Below are positions 55,374 to 64,000 of a DNA stretch of 64,000 bases, piece after piece. Origin of the DNA: Variovorax atrisoli 110B. GTDB lineage: Bacteria > Pseudomonadota > Gammaproteobacteria > Burkholderiales > Burkholderiaceae_C. The notes under the pieces are model-generated. The model ran no database searches. It worked only from the letters and a program-made list of their open reading frames with translations, and was not told the DNA's origin. The DNA lies in assembly GCF_000382045.1 (NCBI RefSeq), contig NZ_KB907462.1:124001-188000 (forward strand). Direction: 5' to 3'. A program made the translations under genes and the position numbers. The stretch's first letter is position 1. Each line of letters starts with the position of its first letter.

Positions 55374-56222
55374 ATGAGAGATGCCTTTGACTCCGCGGCT
55401 GGCTTCATCCCGGCCACGGGCGGCCCCGCGTTCGTTCCGAGGCGCTGCACCTGCGACGACCGTGTCATGTGGATCACGAAGGACCGTGTCTTCTATGCCG
55501 GCCTTCTCGGATCCCCGAGCATGCAGACGCAGGGTTCGATCATCGTGTACGTGGCGATCGACGGCCGACTGCGCGTGCGGCTGGGCGGTGGCGAATGGCA
55601 TTCGACCGAAGTCGCCGTCGTTCAGCCCTACGTTCCCTACGAGATCGCGTGCGAAGGCCGCAACGTGCTCAACATTCTGGTCGAGCCCGAAACGGTCGAT
55701 GCAAGCAGGCTGCCACCGCTGCTGCGCGGGAGCGGAGCGGTGCATGCGCCGGGATTCGCGGCGCACGTGCGCGAGGTCCATGGTCGGCTCGCTTCGCCGG
55801 GCGGCGCGCTCGCCTTGCGCCCGTGCGATTTCGACCTCGCGTTTTTCGGTGCACCTCTTCCCGCGCGTCCCCTCGACCGGCGCATTGCGACCGTGCTGGA
55901 CGGCATCAAGAACGATCCCTTCGGCACTGCGGCCTCCGACGAATGCGCATCGCGGGTGAACCTGTCGATTTCGCGCTTTCGGCATCTGTTCAAGGAGGAG
56001 GTGGGTGTGTCGTTTCGCAACGTGCGTGCCTGGAAACGCGCCCGGAGCCTGCTTCACCGCGTGCACACGGTCGACAGCCTGGTGAACGTCGCCCTCGACA
56101 TCGGCTATCCGGACTCGACGCATTTCAGCCACTCGATCCGCCAGGTCTATGGCCTCAGGCCCAAGGACATCATCGCGGGCTCTCGCAAGCTGCGGATCAT
56201 CGCGCAGGCGCCTGCCCTCTAG
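55374..56222 (+). CDS. AraC-family transcriptional regulator
   Basis: 282 aa. An N-terminal sensing domain with a cupin-like core (IIVYVAIDGRLRVRLGG, VQPYVPYEI) and a C-terminal AraC helix-turn-helix (about 190-280: VNLSISRFRHLFKEEVGVSFRNVRAWKRAR, then VNVALDIGYPDSTHFSHSIRQVYG). AAGGAC lies ahead of ATG 55374, 29 bp after the hydrolase. It probably controls the operon portion around it (CocE-like to MFS genes). Confidence 0.9.
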   Translation: MRDAFDSAAGFIPATGGPAFVPRRCTCDDRVMWITKDRVFYAGLLGSPSMQTQGSIIVYVAIDGRLRVRLGGGEWHSTEVAVVQPYVPYEIACEGRNVLNILVEPETVDASRLPPLLRGSGAVHAPGFAAHVREVHGRLASPGGALALRPCDFDLAFFGAPLPARPLDRRIATVLDGIKNDPFGTAASDECASRVNLSISRFRHLFKEEVGVSFRNVRAWKRARSLLHRVHTVDSLVNVALDIGYPDSTHFSHSIRQVYGLRPKDIIAGSRKLRIIAQAPAL

Positions 56223-56336
56223 CTACCTCGCGCGGACGCCGAACGCGCCAGCCAGCCCGCGGCCGGTTGCAACTGCGCTCGGCCGCGCTTCGATTCCACG
56301 CGAATGGAACGATGGAACGACAACGGAGACGACAAG

Positions 56337-57752
56337 ATGCCGAAATTCATGCCCCGCAGCGACGCAAACGCCGCTTCGAATGAGGCGGTCCCTTCTGCGG
56401 CCGATAGCAGGATCGACCTCGGCGATCGGTTGGACAACTCGCCCGTGCGGCGCGGCCACGTCCTCACCGTGGCGGCACTGTTCCTCGTGCTGCTGATCGA
56501 CGGCTACGACCTCGCGGTGACCGGCCAGATCCTCCCCGTGATCGCCTCGACGCTCGGCGTGCCCACCGCCAGCCTGACCGGCGCCTTCGCGCTGCAGCCG
56601 ATGGGGCAAGCGATCGGCGGCCTGCTGTTGTCGTCGCTGGCGGATCACTTCGGCCGCAAGCGCATGCTGATCGCCTTGCTGGCGCTGTTCTCGATCGCCA
56701 CGCTGATGAGTGTGTTCGCCACTTCGGTTGCCGGCTTTGGAGCCACCCGCTTCATCGCCGGCGTCCTGGGCGGCGGCTTGCTGCCCGCAGCCGCAAGCCT
56801 CGCTGCCGACATCTCGTCCATCAAGCGCCGTTCGACCCTGGTCGGAATCGTCTATGCGGGCGTGGCGATAGGCGCGGTGGGCGCCAGCGGACTCGTGGCC
56901 CTGGCGCTCGACCGCATCGGCTGGAAAGGCATGTACCTGATCGGTGCGCTGGCGCCGCTGCTGATGATCCTGCCGATCCTGCTGCTGGTGCCCGAGTCGC
57001 CGCTCCATCTGGCTCGCATCGGCGCGCCATCGACGGACATCGTGGGCGCGCTGCGCAAGCTGGGTATCGAGGTGGAGCCGGGCCGCCGGTTCAAAGAAGC
57101 GGAGCGGCGCTCCGGCTCGCGCATCTCGCTCATCGACATCTTCGGTGACCATCGTGCACTCTTCACCGCCGTGCTCTGGTTCACCTGCATCTGCGGCCAG
57201 ATCTGCGTGAACCTGTTCGGCATCAGCGCGGCCTTCTTCCATGAATTCGGGGGCGTCTCGGTCGCCAGCTATGCGGGCTACGCCTCGATGGCCGGCGGGG
57301 CATCCATCGTCGCCGGACTGTCGACCGGCTTCGTGATAGACCGCTTCGGCCGCTACCGCGTGACTGCCGCGTATGCGCTGCTGGGTGCGCTGTCGCTCGT
57401 CGGGCTTGGCGTTTTCCCGTTCGGCACCGCGGCCTTCGTGGCGGCGATCGTCAGCGCCGGCTTCTTCGTCGTTGGCACCTACCAGTCGCTCAACATCATC
57501 ACGCCCGTCGTCTATCCGGCTGCGCTGCGCAGCGCAGCGGTCGGCTGGAAGGGAGCCGTCTCGCGCTTCGGCAGCAGTGCTGCGCCGCTCATCGCTGCAG
57601 CACTGCTGGCCCGGCAGATGGGCGTGACGGTCGCCATGTGTGCCGCGGCGGTGCCGTTGCTGATGGTGGTCCTGCTGGCGCCTGTGCTGGCCGTGCTGGA
57701 GCGCCGGATGCGTGCGAGGGCATCCGCTTTGCCGGCGCGAAGCGATGAGTAG
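56337..57752 (+). CDS. MFS transporter, aromatic-acid:proton symporter type
   Basis: 471 aa with 12 predicted membrane helices. The N-terminal motif LLIDGYDLAVTGQILPVI and SLADHFGRKRMLIALLALFSI are typical of the AAHS/BenK-type major facilitator group, which takes up aromatic or other small organic acids with protons. GGAG precedes ATG 56337. Its cargo is unknown, but the Bug receptors, hydrolase and dehydratase around it suggest a hydroxylated or acid substrate. Confidence 0.9.
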   Translation: MPKFMPRSDANAASNEAVPSAADSRIDLGDRLDNSPVRRGHVLTVAALFLVLLIDGYDLAVTGQILPVIASTLGVPTASLTGAFALQPMGQAIGGLLLSSLADHFGRKRMLIALLALFSIATLMSVFATSVAGFGATRFIAGVLGGGLLPAAASLAADISSIKRRSTLVGIVYAGVAIGAVGASGLVALALDRIGWKGMYLIGALAPLLMILPILLLVPESPLHLARIGAPSTDIVGALRKLGIEVEPGRRFKEAERRSGSRISLIDIFGDHRALFTAVLWFTCICGQICVNLFGISAAFFHEFGGVSVASYAGYASMAGGASIVAGLSTGFVIDRFGRYRVTAAYALLGALSLVGLGVFPFGTAAFVAAIVSAGFFVVGTYQSLNIITPVVYPAALRSAAVGWKGAVSRFGSSAAPLIAAALLARQMGVTVAMCAAAVPLLMVVLLAPVLAVLERRMRARASALPARSDE

Positions 57753-58028
57753 GGCGTCGCATGCCGATGGCCGCGCACATTGGCTGCGAAGGCTCCGCTG
57801 TGTACGGCTGCGAGCAGGTGGATCGGTTCGTCGCGGTGCGAGCTGCGGCGGCATGGAATTCCTCGCCAGCCGGTCATCGCAAGCCATGTCGCAGGTGCAG
57901 GCCTACCCTTCGCCAGCCAGTCCGGGTTCGTTCGGCGCGAATGTGCCGCCTGCGGCTTGCACGGACTGCGCGGCGTCGCTGTGCAGGCCGACCCGCTCCC
58001 CATGACGGTTATGGAAAGAGACAAGCGT

Positions 58029-59759
58029 ATGTCCGATGAAGAGAAGCGCAGACTACGGTCGCAAGCCTGGTTCGAAGGCAGCGGGGCCAGGAACTTTGCG
58101 AACCGAGGCTGGGTTCGCAGCCGCGGCGTGCCCCCCGATCACTTCGACGGGCGGCCCGTGATCGGGATCTGCAACACCTGGTCCGAACTCACGCCCTGCA
58201 ATTCGCACTTCCGCGACCTGGCCCTGCAGGTGCGCGAAGGCATCCTGGAAGCCGGCGGCGTTCCGATGGAGTTCCCGGTCATCTCGCCCGGCGAGATGCT
58301 GACCCGGCCGACGGCCATGCTGCTGCGCAACCTGTGCAGCATGGACGTCGAGGAGACGCTGCGGTCCAACCCGCTCGACGGCGTGGTTCTGCTGATGGGG
58401 TGCGACAAGACGACGCCGGCGTTGCTGATGGGTGCCGCCAGCGTCAACCTGCCGACCATCGGCGTGTCCGGAGGTCCCATGCTCAACGGCAGCTTTCGTG
58501 GCAAGGACTTCGGCGTCAAGGACGCATGGAACCTGGCGGCGGAACTGCGCGCCGGCCGTGCGAGCAACGAGGACTTCGAGGAAGCCGAAGGCTGCCTCAC
58601 CCGCTCCGTGGGCGTGTGCAACGTGATGGGAACGGCATCGACGATGGCGTGCATGGTCGAAGCGCTGGGCATCGGGCTGCCCGACAACGCGTCGATCCCT
58701 GCCGTGGATGCGAGGCGCCGGGTGTTGGCGCGCATGGCGGGCCGACGCATCGTCGGCATGGTGCGCGAGGATCTCACGCTTGACAGGCTGCTGACGCGCA
58801 AGGCCTTCGAGAACGCCATCGCGGTCAATGCGGCGATCGGCGGGTCGACCAATGCGGTGATCCATCTGACGGCGGTGGCACGGCGCATGGAAGTGCCGCT
58901 GGACATCGAGGACTGGCACCGAGTCGGGCGCGAGGTGCCCACGCTGCTCAACCTCCAGCCCTCGGGCAGCTACATGATGCAGGACTTCCATGAAGCCGGC
59001 GGGCTGCCCGTGATCATTCGCGACATGTGCGAGTCCGGCCTTCTCCATGCCGACGCGCTGACTGTGACCGGCAAGACGCTGGCCGAGAACAACGCCACTG
59101 CCTTGTGCAGGAACCCGGACGTGATCCACCGTGTGGCCAAGCCGTTCATGGCGAACTCCGGGGTTGCCGTCCTGCGCGGCAACCTCTGCCCTGACGGTGC
59201 CGTCATCAAGCCTTCGGCCGCCGAGCCGCGCCTGCTGAAGCACAGGGGGCGCGCGGTGGTGTTCGAGAACCAGGACGACCTCAACCTGCGGGTGGATGAC
59301 CCTGCGCTGAAGATCGACGCCGATTCGGTCATGGTTCTCAGGAACTGCGGCCCTCGGGGATTTCCAGGGATGCCCGAGCTGGGCATGCTGCCCATCCCCG
59401 CGAAGCTGCTGAAGCAGGGCGTGAGAGACATGGTCCGCATCTCCGATGCCCGCATGAGTGGCACCTCGTTCGGTGCCGTGGTGCTGCACGTGTCCCCAGA
59501 AGCGGCGGCAGGCGGCGCACTCGCCCTGGTGCGCGACGGAGACCTGATCGAGCTCGATGTCGAGGCGCGACGGCTCGAATTGCTCGTTCCTGAAGATGAG
59601 CTGCAGCAGCGCCAGGCCGCGTGGAGGCCGCCCGTCGCGGCGGCCGCCCGAGGCTACATGAAGCTGTACGTCGATACCGTGAACCAGGCCCACGATGGCT
59701 GCGACCTGCAGTTCCTGGTGGGCCGAAGCGGCAGCGACGTGCCGGCCGCCCAGCACTGA
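58029..59759 (+). CDS. IlvD/Edd-family sugar-acid dehydratase
   Basis: 576 aa. CNTWSELTPCNSHFRDLA, LLMGCDKTTPALLMGA and ECLTRSVGVCNVMGTASTM contain Fe-S cluster cysteines; the C-terminus has ISDARMSGTSFG. The pattern resembles aldonate (arabonate-type) dehydratases rather than dihydroxy-acid dehydratase, which would be near ilv genes. It would make a 2-keto-3-deoxy acid. The start is chosen at ATG 58029; ATG 58011 and 58002 are in frame. The ferredoxin oxidoreductase-like gene follows after 21 bp. Confidence 0.87.
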   Translation: MSDEEKRRLRSQAWFEGSGARNFANRGWVRSRGVPPDHFDGRPVIGICNTWSELTPCNSHFRDLALQVREGILEAGGVPMEFPVISPGEMLTRPTAMLLRNLCSMDVEETLRSNPLDGVVLLMGCDKTTPALLMGAASVNLPTIGVSGGPMLNGSFRGKDFGVKDAWNLAAELRAGRASNEDFEEAEGCLTRSVGVCNVMGTASTMACMVEALGIGLPDNASIPAVDARRRVLARMAGRRIVGMVREDLTLDRLLTRKAFENAIAVNAAIGGSTNAVIHLTAVARRMEVPLDIEDWHRVGREVPTLLNLQPSGSYMMQDFHEAGGLPVIIRDMCESGLLHADALTVTGKTLAENNATALCRNPDVIHRVAKPFMANSGVAVLRGNLCPDGAVIKPSAAEPRLLKHRGRAVVFENQDDLNLRVDDPALKIDADSVMVLRNCGPRGFPGMPELGMLPIPAKLLKQGVRDMVRISDARMSGTSFGAVVLHVSPEAAAGGALALVRDGDLIELDVEARRLELLVPEDELQQRQAAWRPPVAAAARGYMKLYVDTVNQAHDGCDLQFLVGRSGSDVPAAQH

Positions 59760-59780
59760 CATTCCATGAGGAGAGAAATC

Positions 59781-62700
59781 TTGGAGACCGCACTGGTTCG
59801 CGACGTCGCAACCCTCGATGACCGCTACCGCATCGACGACGGCTGGGTGTACATGACGGGCATCCAGGCACTGGTGCGCCTGCCGCTGCAGCAGCGCGCC
59901 CGCGACGCCGCCGCCGGATGGAACACGGCCGGCTATGTTTCTGGCTACCGCGGCTCTCCGCTGGGCCGCTATGACATGGAGCTCTGGGCCGCCGAGAAGG
60001 CGCTCAAGGCCGCCAACGTCGTGTTCCGCCCGGGCCTCAACGAGGACCTGGCGGCCACTGCGATCTGGGGCTCGCAGTACGTCGGCACTTTTCCGGGTGC
60101 CCGCGTCGATGGCGTCTTCGGCATCTGGTACGGCAAGGGTCCGGGTGTAGACCGTTCGGGCGATGTGCTTCGCCACGCCAACCAGGCCGGTACCTCGCCC
60201 AAGGGCGGGGTGCTCTGCCTGGCAGGGGATGACCACGGAGCCAAAAGTTCCTCGGTCGCCAACTTCTCCGATCCGGTCTTCATGGCGGTCGGCATGCCGG
60301 TGCTCTACCCGTCCAATACGCAGGAGTTGCTGGACTACGGCCTGCACGGCATCGCCATGAGCCGGTTCTCGGGCTGCTGGGTGGGCATGAAGGTGGTGAC
60401 CGACGTCGTCGAAGGCGGCGGTTCCGTGTATGTGGGGGCCGACGGGCCCGCGATCACCGTGCCCGAGGCGCCGAGCCGACCGACCGACCCGTTTGGGACG
60501 GGCTATCAGATCCGGCCTTTCGATCTGCCGCTTCCCCAGGAGGATCGGCTCTATAACCATAAGCATGCTGCGGTGCTGGCCTATGCCCGGGCCAATGGAC
60601 TCAACCGCATCGTGGCCGCACCGGAGCGCGCCGGAGTCGGGGTCATCGCCGCCGGCAAGGCGTGGCAGGACGTCCTGCAGGCCCTGGGACGCGAGGCCGC
60701 GGAGGGCGGACCCGCACGGTTCGCCGACCTCAGGCTCTTGAAGATCGGCCTGGTATGGCCGCTGGATCCGCTGATCGTGCGCGAGTTTGCGCGCGGGCTG
60801 CACACGATCGTCGTGGTCGAAGAAAAGCGCCCGATCCTGGAAGACCAGCTGCGAACCATCCTCTACGGCAGCGCGAACGCGCCGCGCCTCGTCGGCAAGC
60901 AGTTTGAGGGCGGATGGTTCGATGCGGTGCCCGCGGATATCGCCTTTGCGAACGCCAGCGAAATCTCGCCGGTGCGGGTGGCGGAGGTGCTGGCCCGCGT
61001 GATGGGCCATGAAGGGCCGATGCCTGCGCCGGCGGGCGGTTCACCACTGAAGGGGCCGGGCCCGACGCGCGTGCCCGGGTTCTGCTCGGGCTGCCCGCAC
61101 AACCGGTCGACAAGGGTGCCCGAAGGCAGCCGCGCGCTGGCCGGCATCGGATGCCACAGCATGGCGCTGCTGGTCAACCCGCAGCAGACCACGACATGGT
61201 CGCACATGGGCGCCGAAGGGGTCATGTGGCTCGGCCAGCAGCCCTTTACCGCCGAACGACATGTGTTCGCCAACATCGGCGACGGCACACTCGCGCACTC
61301 GGGCTATCTCGCGATCCGCCAGGCGGTGGCGGCGAAGGTGCCCATCACGTACAAGGTCTTGTACAACGGCTTCGTCTCGATGACGGGCGGGCAGCAGGTC
61401 GAGGGCAACCTCAGCCCGCAGCAGATCCTCGCGGGCTTCGCGGCCGAGGGCATCGGCAAGATGGCGGTCGTGACGGACGAACCGCAGCGCTATGCCGCGG
61501 TGTCCCTGCCCGAGGGCGTCGCAGTGCATCACCGCACCGCACTGGACGTCGTGCAGCGGGATTTTCGCGAGTATCCCGGAGTCTCGGTGATCCTCTACGA
61601 CCAGGCCTGTGCGGCGGAACGGCGCCGGTTGCGCAAGCGCGGCAAGCTGCCCGACCCCGACCGGCGCCTATTCATCAACGCGGCGGTCTGCGAAGGCTGC
61701 GGCGACTGCGGCACGGCATCGAACTGCATGTCGATCGAACCGCTGGAGACCGAGCTCGGCCGCAAGCGCCGCATCAACCAGGGAAGCTGCAACAAGGATT
61801 ACTCCTGCGTGGAGGGCTTCTGCCCGAGCTTCGTGAGCGTGGAGGGGGCAAAGCCACGCCGTGCCGCGGCGAGCGCGGCAGGGGCCGCATCGACGCATCC
61901 CTACACGCAGCCCCTGCCCGAGCCCGTCTTCTCGCCGCTGCAAAGCGCCTACAGCGTGCTGATCTGCGGCATCGGCGGCACGGGCGTCGTGACCATCGGC
62001 CAGACCCTGGCCGTTGCCGCGCATCTGGAGGGCCGGTACAGCTCCAACCTCGATGTCACGGGGTTCTCGCAGAAATACGGCGCCGTGACCTCGCATGTGC
62101 GATTCGCACCCGAGGCACGGATGCTGCACGCCACGCGCATTGCCGAAGCCGAGGCCGATGCGCTGATCGGCTGCGATCTGGTCGTTGCGGCATCGGACGA
62201 ATCGCTTTCGCGGCTGCCGGCCGGTCGCGGACGTGCAGCGGTGAGCACGGGCCTCGTGCCGACCAACGAGTTCGCGCGCGATCCGGACTGGCAGCTCGAT
62301 CCGCAGATGCTCATCGAACGCATCGAGGCTGCGGCAGGAAAGGCCGACCTCGTGTTGGTAGATGGTGAGCGCCTGGCCCCCGCGCTGGTCGGCGACCCGA
62401 TCGGCATCAACATGTTCATGCTGGGCCTGGCATGGCAGCGCGGGTTCATTCCCCTGGGAAGGACGGCCATCGAGCGAGCCATCGAGCTCAACGGCGTGGC
62501 CGTGGAGATGAACAAGGATGCGTTCCTCTGGGGACGGCGTGTCGCCCACGACCGGCCGGCAGTCGAGCAGCACCTGAAGGCCCGGCAACCGGCGCAGATC
62601 ATCACCTTCGTGCCGCGGCAGAACCGGGGCCTGGACCAGACGGTCGCGCATCGCATCGAGCACCTGCGCGCCCACAGCGGGGAGCTCCACGTGCAGAGGT

Positions 62701-63284
62701 ACCGCACGCTGGTGGAGCAAGCGCGCCGGCTGGAAGCCGATCTGCATGGGGGCGACGCCCTGGCCAGGGCCGTCGCGCACAACTATCACCGGCTGCTGGC
62801 GACCAAGGACGAGTGGGAAGTCGCGCGTCTCTTCACACACCCCGACTTTCGGGCGGCGCTGGAGCGGGAGTTCGAGGGCCCGATACGGCTGCGCTTTCAC
62901 AGCGGGGTGTGGCCGTTCGCGCGCAAGGATCCCCATAGCGGCAAACCCGTGAAGGGCGAAGCGGGCCCCTGGGTGCTTCTGGCGATGAAGTGCATGGCGC
63001 GGATGCGCGGCCTGAGGGGGAGCTGGCTCGATCCGTTCCGCAACACGGCGGAGCGCGCACTGGACCGCCAGCTGCTGGCGCAGTACGAAGGCGACATGCG
63101 GGCTGCACTGTCAGGCCTGCGTGCCGAGACCTTGCCCATCGTGACCAGGCTGGCCTCGCTGCCCCAGACCATCCGTGGTTACGGGCATGTGCGAGAAGCG
63201 CAGGCACAGAAGGCGGCCGTAGCGCGGCAGACGCTGATGCAGGAGCTCGAGCGGGCCGGCGAGCAGCCGGCGCGCGCCGCATGA
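59781..63284 (+). CDS. Indolepyruvate:ferredoxin oxidoreductase-like protein
   Basis: 1167 aa from TTG 59781. One chain carries the TPP-dependent halves (residues about 20-620: GYRGSPLGRYDMEL, CSGCPHNRST, NIGDGTLAHSG), a 4Fe-4S ferredoxin insert (about 635-685: CEGCGDCGTASNC, then CNKDYSCVEGFC), a gamma domain (about 725-: ICGIGGTGVVTIGQTLAVAA) and a long C-terminal domain. The family oxidatively decarboxylates aryl- or alkyl-pyruvates to acyl-CoA and reduced ferredoxin. TTG 59781 lies six bases after AGGAGA; ATG 59766 has no ribosome site. Last gene of the operon. Confidence 0.9.
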   Translation: METALVRDVATLDDRYRIDDGWVYMTGIQALVRLPLQQRARDAAAGWNTAGYVSGYRGSPLGRYDMELWAAEKALKAANVVFRPGLNEDLAATAIWGSQYVGTFPGARVDGVFGIWYGKGPGVDRSGDVLRHANQAGTSPKGGVLCLAGDDHGAKSSSVANFSDPVFMAVGMPVLYPSNTQELLDYGLHGIAMSRFSGCWVGMKVVTDVVEGGGSVYVGADGPAITVPEAPSRPTDPFGTGYQIRPFDLPLPQEDRLYNHKHAAVLAYARANGLNRIVAAPERAGVGVIAAGKAWQDVLQALGREAAEGGPARFADLRLLKIGLVWPLDPLIVREFARGLHTIVVVEEKRPILEDQLRTILYGSANAPRLVGKQFEGGWFDAVPADIAFANASEISPVRVAEVLARVMGHEGPMPAPAGGSPLKGPGPTRVPGFCSGCPHNRSTRVPEGSRALAGIGCHSMALLVNPQQTTTWSHMGAEGVMWLGQQPFTAERHVFANIGDGTLAHSGYLAIRQAVAAKVPITYKVLYNGFVSMTGGQQVEGNLSPQQILAGFAAEGIGKMAVVTDEPQRYAAVSLPEGVAVHHRTALDVVQRDFREYPGVSVILYDQACAAERRRLRKRGKLPDPDRRLFINAAVCEGCGDCGTASNCMSIEPLETELGRKRRINQGSCNKDYSCVEGFCPSFVSVEGAKPRRAAASAAGAASTHPYTQPLPEPVFSPLQSAYSVLICGIGGTGVVTIGQTLAVAAHLEGRYSSNLDVTGFSQKYGAVTSHVRFAPEARMLHATRIAEAEADALIGCDLVVAASDESLSRLPAGRGRAAVSTGLVPTNEFARDPDWQLDPQMLIERIEAAAGKADLVLVDGERLAPALVGDPIGINMFMLGLAWQRGFIPLGRTAIERAIELNGVAVEMNKDAFLWGRRVAHDRPAVEQHLKARQPAQIITFVPRQNRGLDQTVAHRIEHLRAHSGELHVQRYRTLVEQARRLEADLHGGDALARAVAHNYHRLLATKDEWEVARLFTHPDFRAALEREFEGPIRLRFHSGVWPFARKDPHSGKPVKGEAGPWVLLAMKCMARMRGLRGSWLDPFRNTAERALDRQLLAQYEGDMRAALSGLRAETLPIVTRLASLPQTIRGYGHVREAQAQKAAVARQTLMQELERAGEQPARAA

Positions 63285-63368
63285 CGACCAGCTCCGATGG
63301 GCGCCGAGGTCTCGCTCAGCACGCAAGCGAGTCCCTTGGCATGGCAAGGAAGAAGTGCGCGGGCCCCC

Positions 63369-64000
63369 TCAGTGCGCAGCCACATACACCGCGTGCGGCG
63401 AGGGGTCCGGCGCCGCGAAAGCCTGGCGCATGCGGAAGGCCTCCTCGGCTGGGCCGCGGCCGAACATGCGCTTGAACTCCCGGCTGAATTGCGAAGGGCT
63501 TTCGTAGCCCACCTGGGCACTCGCCTGCGCGGCGGTGATCTGGTTCCTGGCCATGATCAGCCTGGCCTGATGCAGGCGGGTCGTCTTCAAGTACTGGATC
63601 GGCGACGTCGAGGTGATGGCCTTGAAATGGGCGTGGAACGAGGTGGGGCTCATGCCTGCCTCATCGGCGAGCCGGTCGATGTCGAGCTTCTTGTGGAAGT
63701 CCGCATGAATGGTCCGGATCGCCTTGGCGATCTTGCCGAAATGTCCCTGGCGGGTGAGCGAAGCCCGGATGACGCTTCCCTGCTCGCCGGTGAGAACGCG
63801 GAAGTAGATCTCGCGAACCAGGCCCGGCCCCAGGATCGGAGCTTCGAGGGGCGAGTTCATCACCTCGAGGAACCTGAGGACGGCGCGAGCCAGGCGTTCG
63901 TCCATCGGCGTCGACGTCAGGCTCCTGGGAGCCGCTTCCTTGGCGGAACCGTGCTCGTCGAGCTGCATCATGAGGTCGGCCGCGACCTTGAAGTCGAGGC
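63369..64000 (-). CDS. AraC-family regulator (partial, cut by window edge)
   Basis: The frame continues past base 64000, so the N-terminus is missing. The visible part has an AraC_N-type sensing domain end (GPGLVREIYFRVLTGEQGSVIRAS) and the complete helix-turn-helix region (KLDIDRLADEAGMSPTSFHAHFKAITSTSPIQYLKTTRLHQAR, then ASAQVGYESPSQFSREFKRMFG). The group often stands beside oxidoreductase genes. Convergent with the ferredoxin-oxidoreductase-like gene. Confidence 0.9.
   Translation of the reverse strand, partial: LDFKVAADLMMQLDEHGSAKEAAPRSLTSTPMDERLARAVLRFLEVMNSPLEAPILGPGLVREIYFRVLTGEQGSVIRASLTRQGHFGKIAKAIRTIHADFHKKLDIDRLADEAGMSPTSFHAHFKAITSTSPIQYLKTTRLHQARLIMARNQITAAQASAQVGYESPSQFSREFKRMFGRGPAEEAFRMRQAFAAPDPSPHAVYVAAH

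Noticed and set aside
58053..61010. 985-codon open frame on the minus strand
   Set aside because: Antisense to the IlvD/Edd and oxidoreductase genes; its composition is the His/Arg/Gly-rich shadow of GC-rich codons and no domain is seen.
63311..63331. Stem CTCGCT/AGCGAG as a bidirectional terminator between convergent genes
   Set aside because: Only 6 bp with a 9-nt loop and no T-tract on either strand.

Overview
This is a 64 kb window of a high-GC chromosome with dense genes on both strands. Six solute receptors of the Bug (TctC) type, abundant LysR/AraC/IclR/GntR regulators, and the style of the aromatic and organic-acid catabolic clusters all point to a betaproteobacterium of the Burkholderiales, most like Comamonadaceae (Variovorax or a relative). 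This placement is inference from gene content only. No tRNA, rRNA, CRISPR array, transposase or integrase was seen.

1-4000 (minus strand): an apparent operon for periplasmic PQQ-dependent oxidation. In transcription order it holds a ThuA-like lipoprotein, a PQQ beta-propeller dehydrogenase-like lipoprotein with a fused C-terminal cupredoxin, pqqA (24 codons, a small gene), a terminator-like hairpin, and pqqB, which is cut by the window edge. 4652-6078 holds a Bug receptor and a small AroQ-type chorismate mutase homologue resembling 4-amino-4-deoxychorismate mutases.

6145-26000: a stress and surface-carbohydrate island. It includes a manganese catalase, a zinc alcohol/formaldehyde dehydrogenase-like protein, an ABC exporter overlapping a very large three-domain protein (glycosidase + glycosyltransferase + UDP-galactopyranose-mutase-like flavoprotein), a divergent galE, a YciF/DUF892 protein, a ZIP metal transporter and a BLUF photoreceptor that both carry reading-frame breaks, a glycogen-debranching-type glucosidase overlapping a GT4 glycosyltransferase, and a groES-groEL pair behind a clear sigma-32 promoter.

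26358-29695: an IclR regulator, then a tightly overlapping minus-strand operon araC-azlC-azlD-ybaK-like.

29964-63284: catabolic clusters, most with their own regulator. (a) LysR, divergent from CoA-transferase / DUF1254 / Bug / carboxylesterase. (b) A receiver-only response regulator, two small hypotheticals, and an SDR divergent from a LysR with a perfect 18-bp palindrome between them. (c) A lyase of the isocitrate-lyase/PEP-mutase family, an aconitase-type hydratase in two subunits, a YrdC-domain protein, two Bug receptors and a GntR; the logic resembles hydratase plus lyase breakdown of a branched C4-C6 diacid. (d) LysR, divergent from Bug / D-tartrate-dehydratase-like / FAH-family / NIPSNAP / Bug / CocE-like hydrolase / AraC / MFS / IlvD-Edd dehydratase / indolepyruvate-oxidoreductase-like protein. 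The window ends inside another AraC regulator. None of the six Bug receptors has a TctA/TctB membrane partner here.

The most unusual items are the single-frame GH-GT-UGM fusion, the PQQ enzyme with a cupredoxin tail and altered catalytic positions, the hairpin between pqqA and pqqB, the isolated candidate small RNA near 40.2 kb, and the dicarboxylate hydratase-lyase operon that carries a YrdC paralogue.
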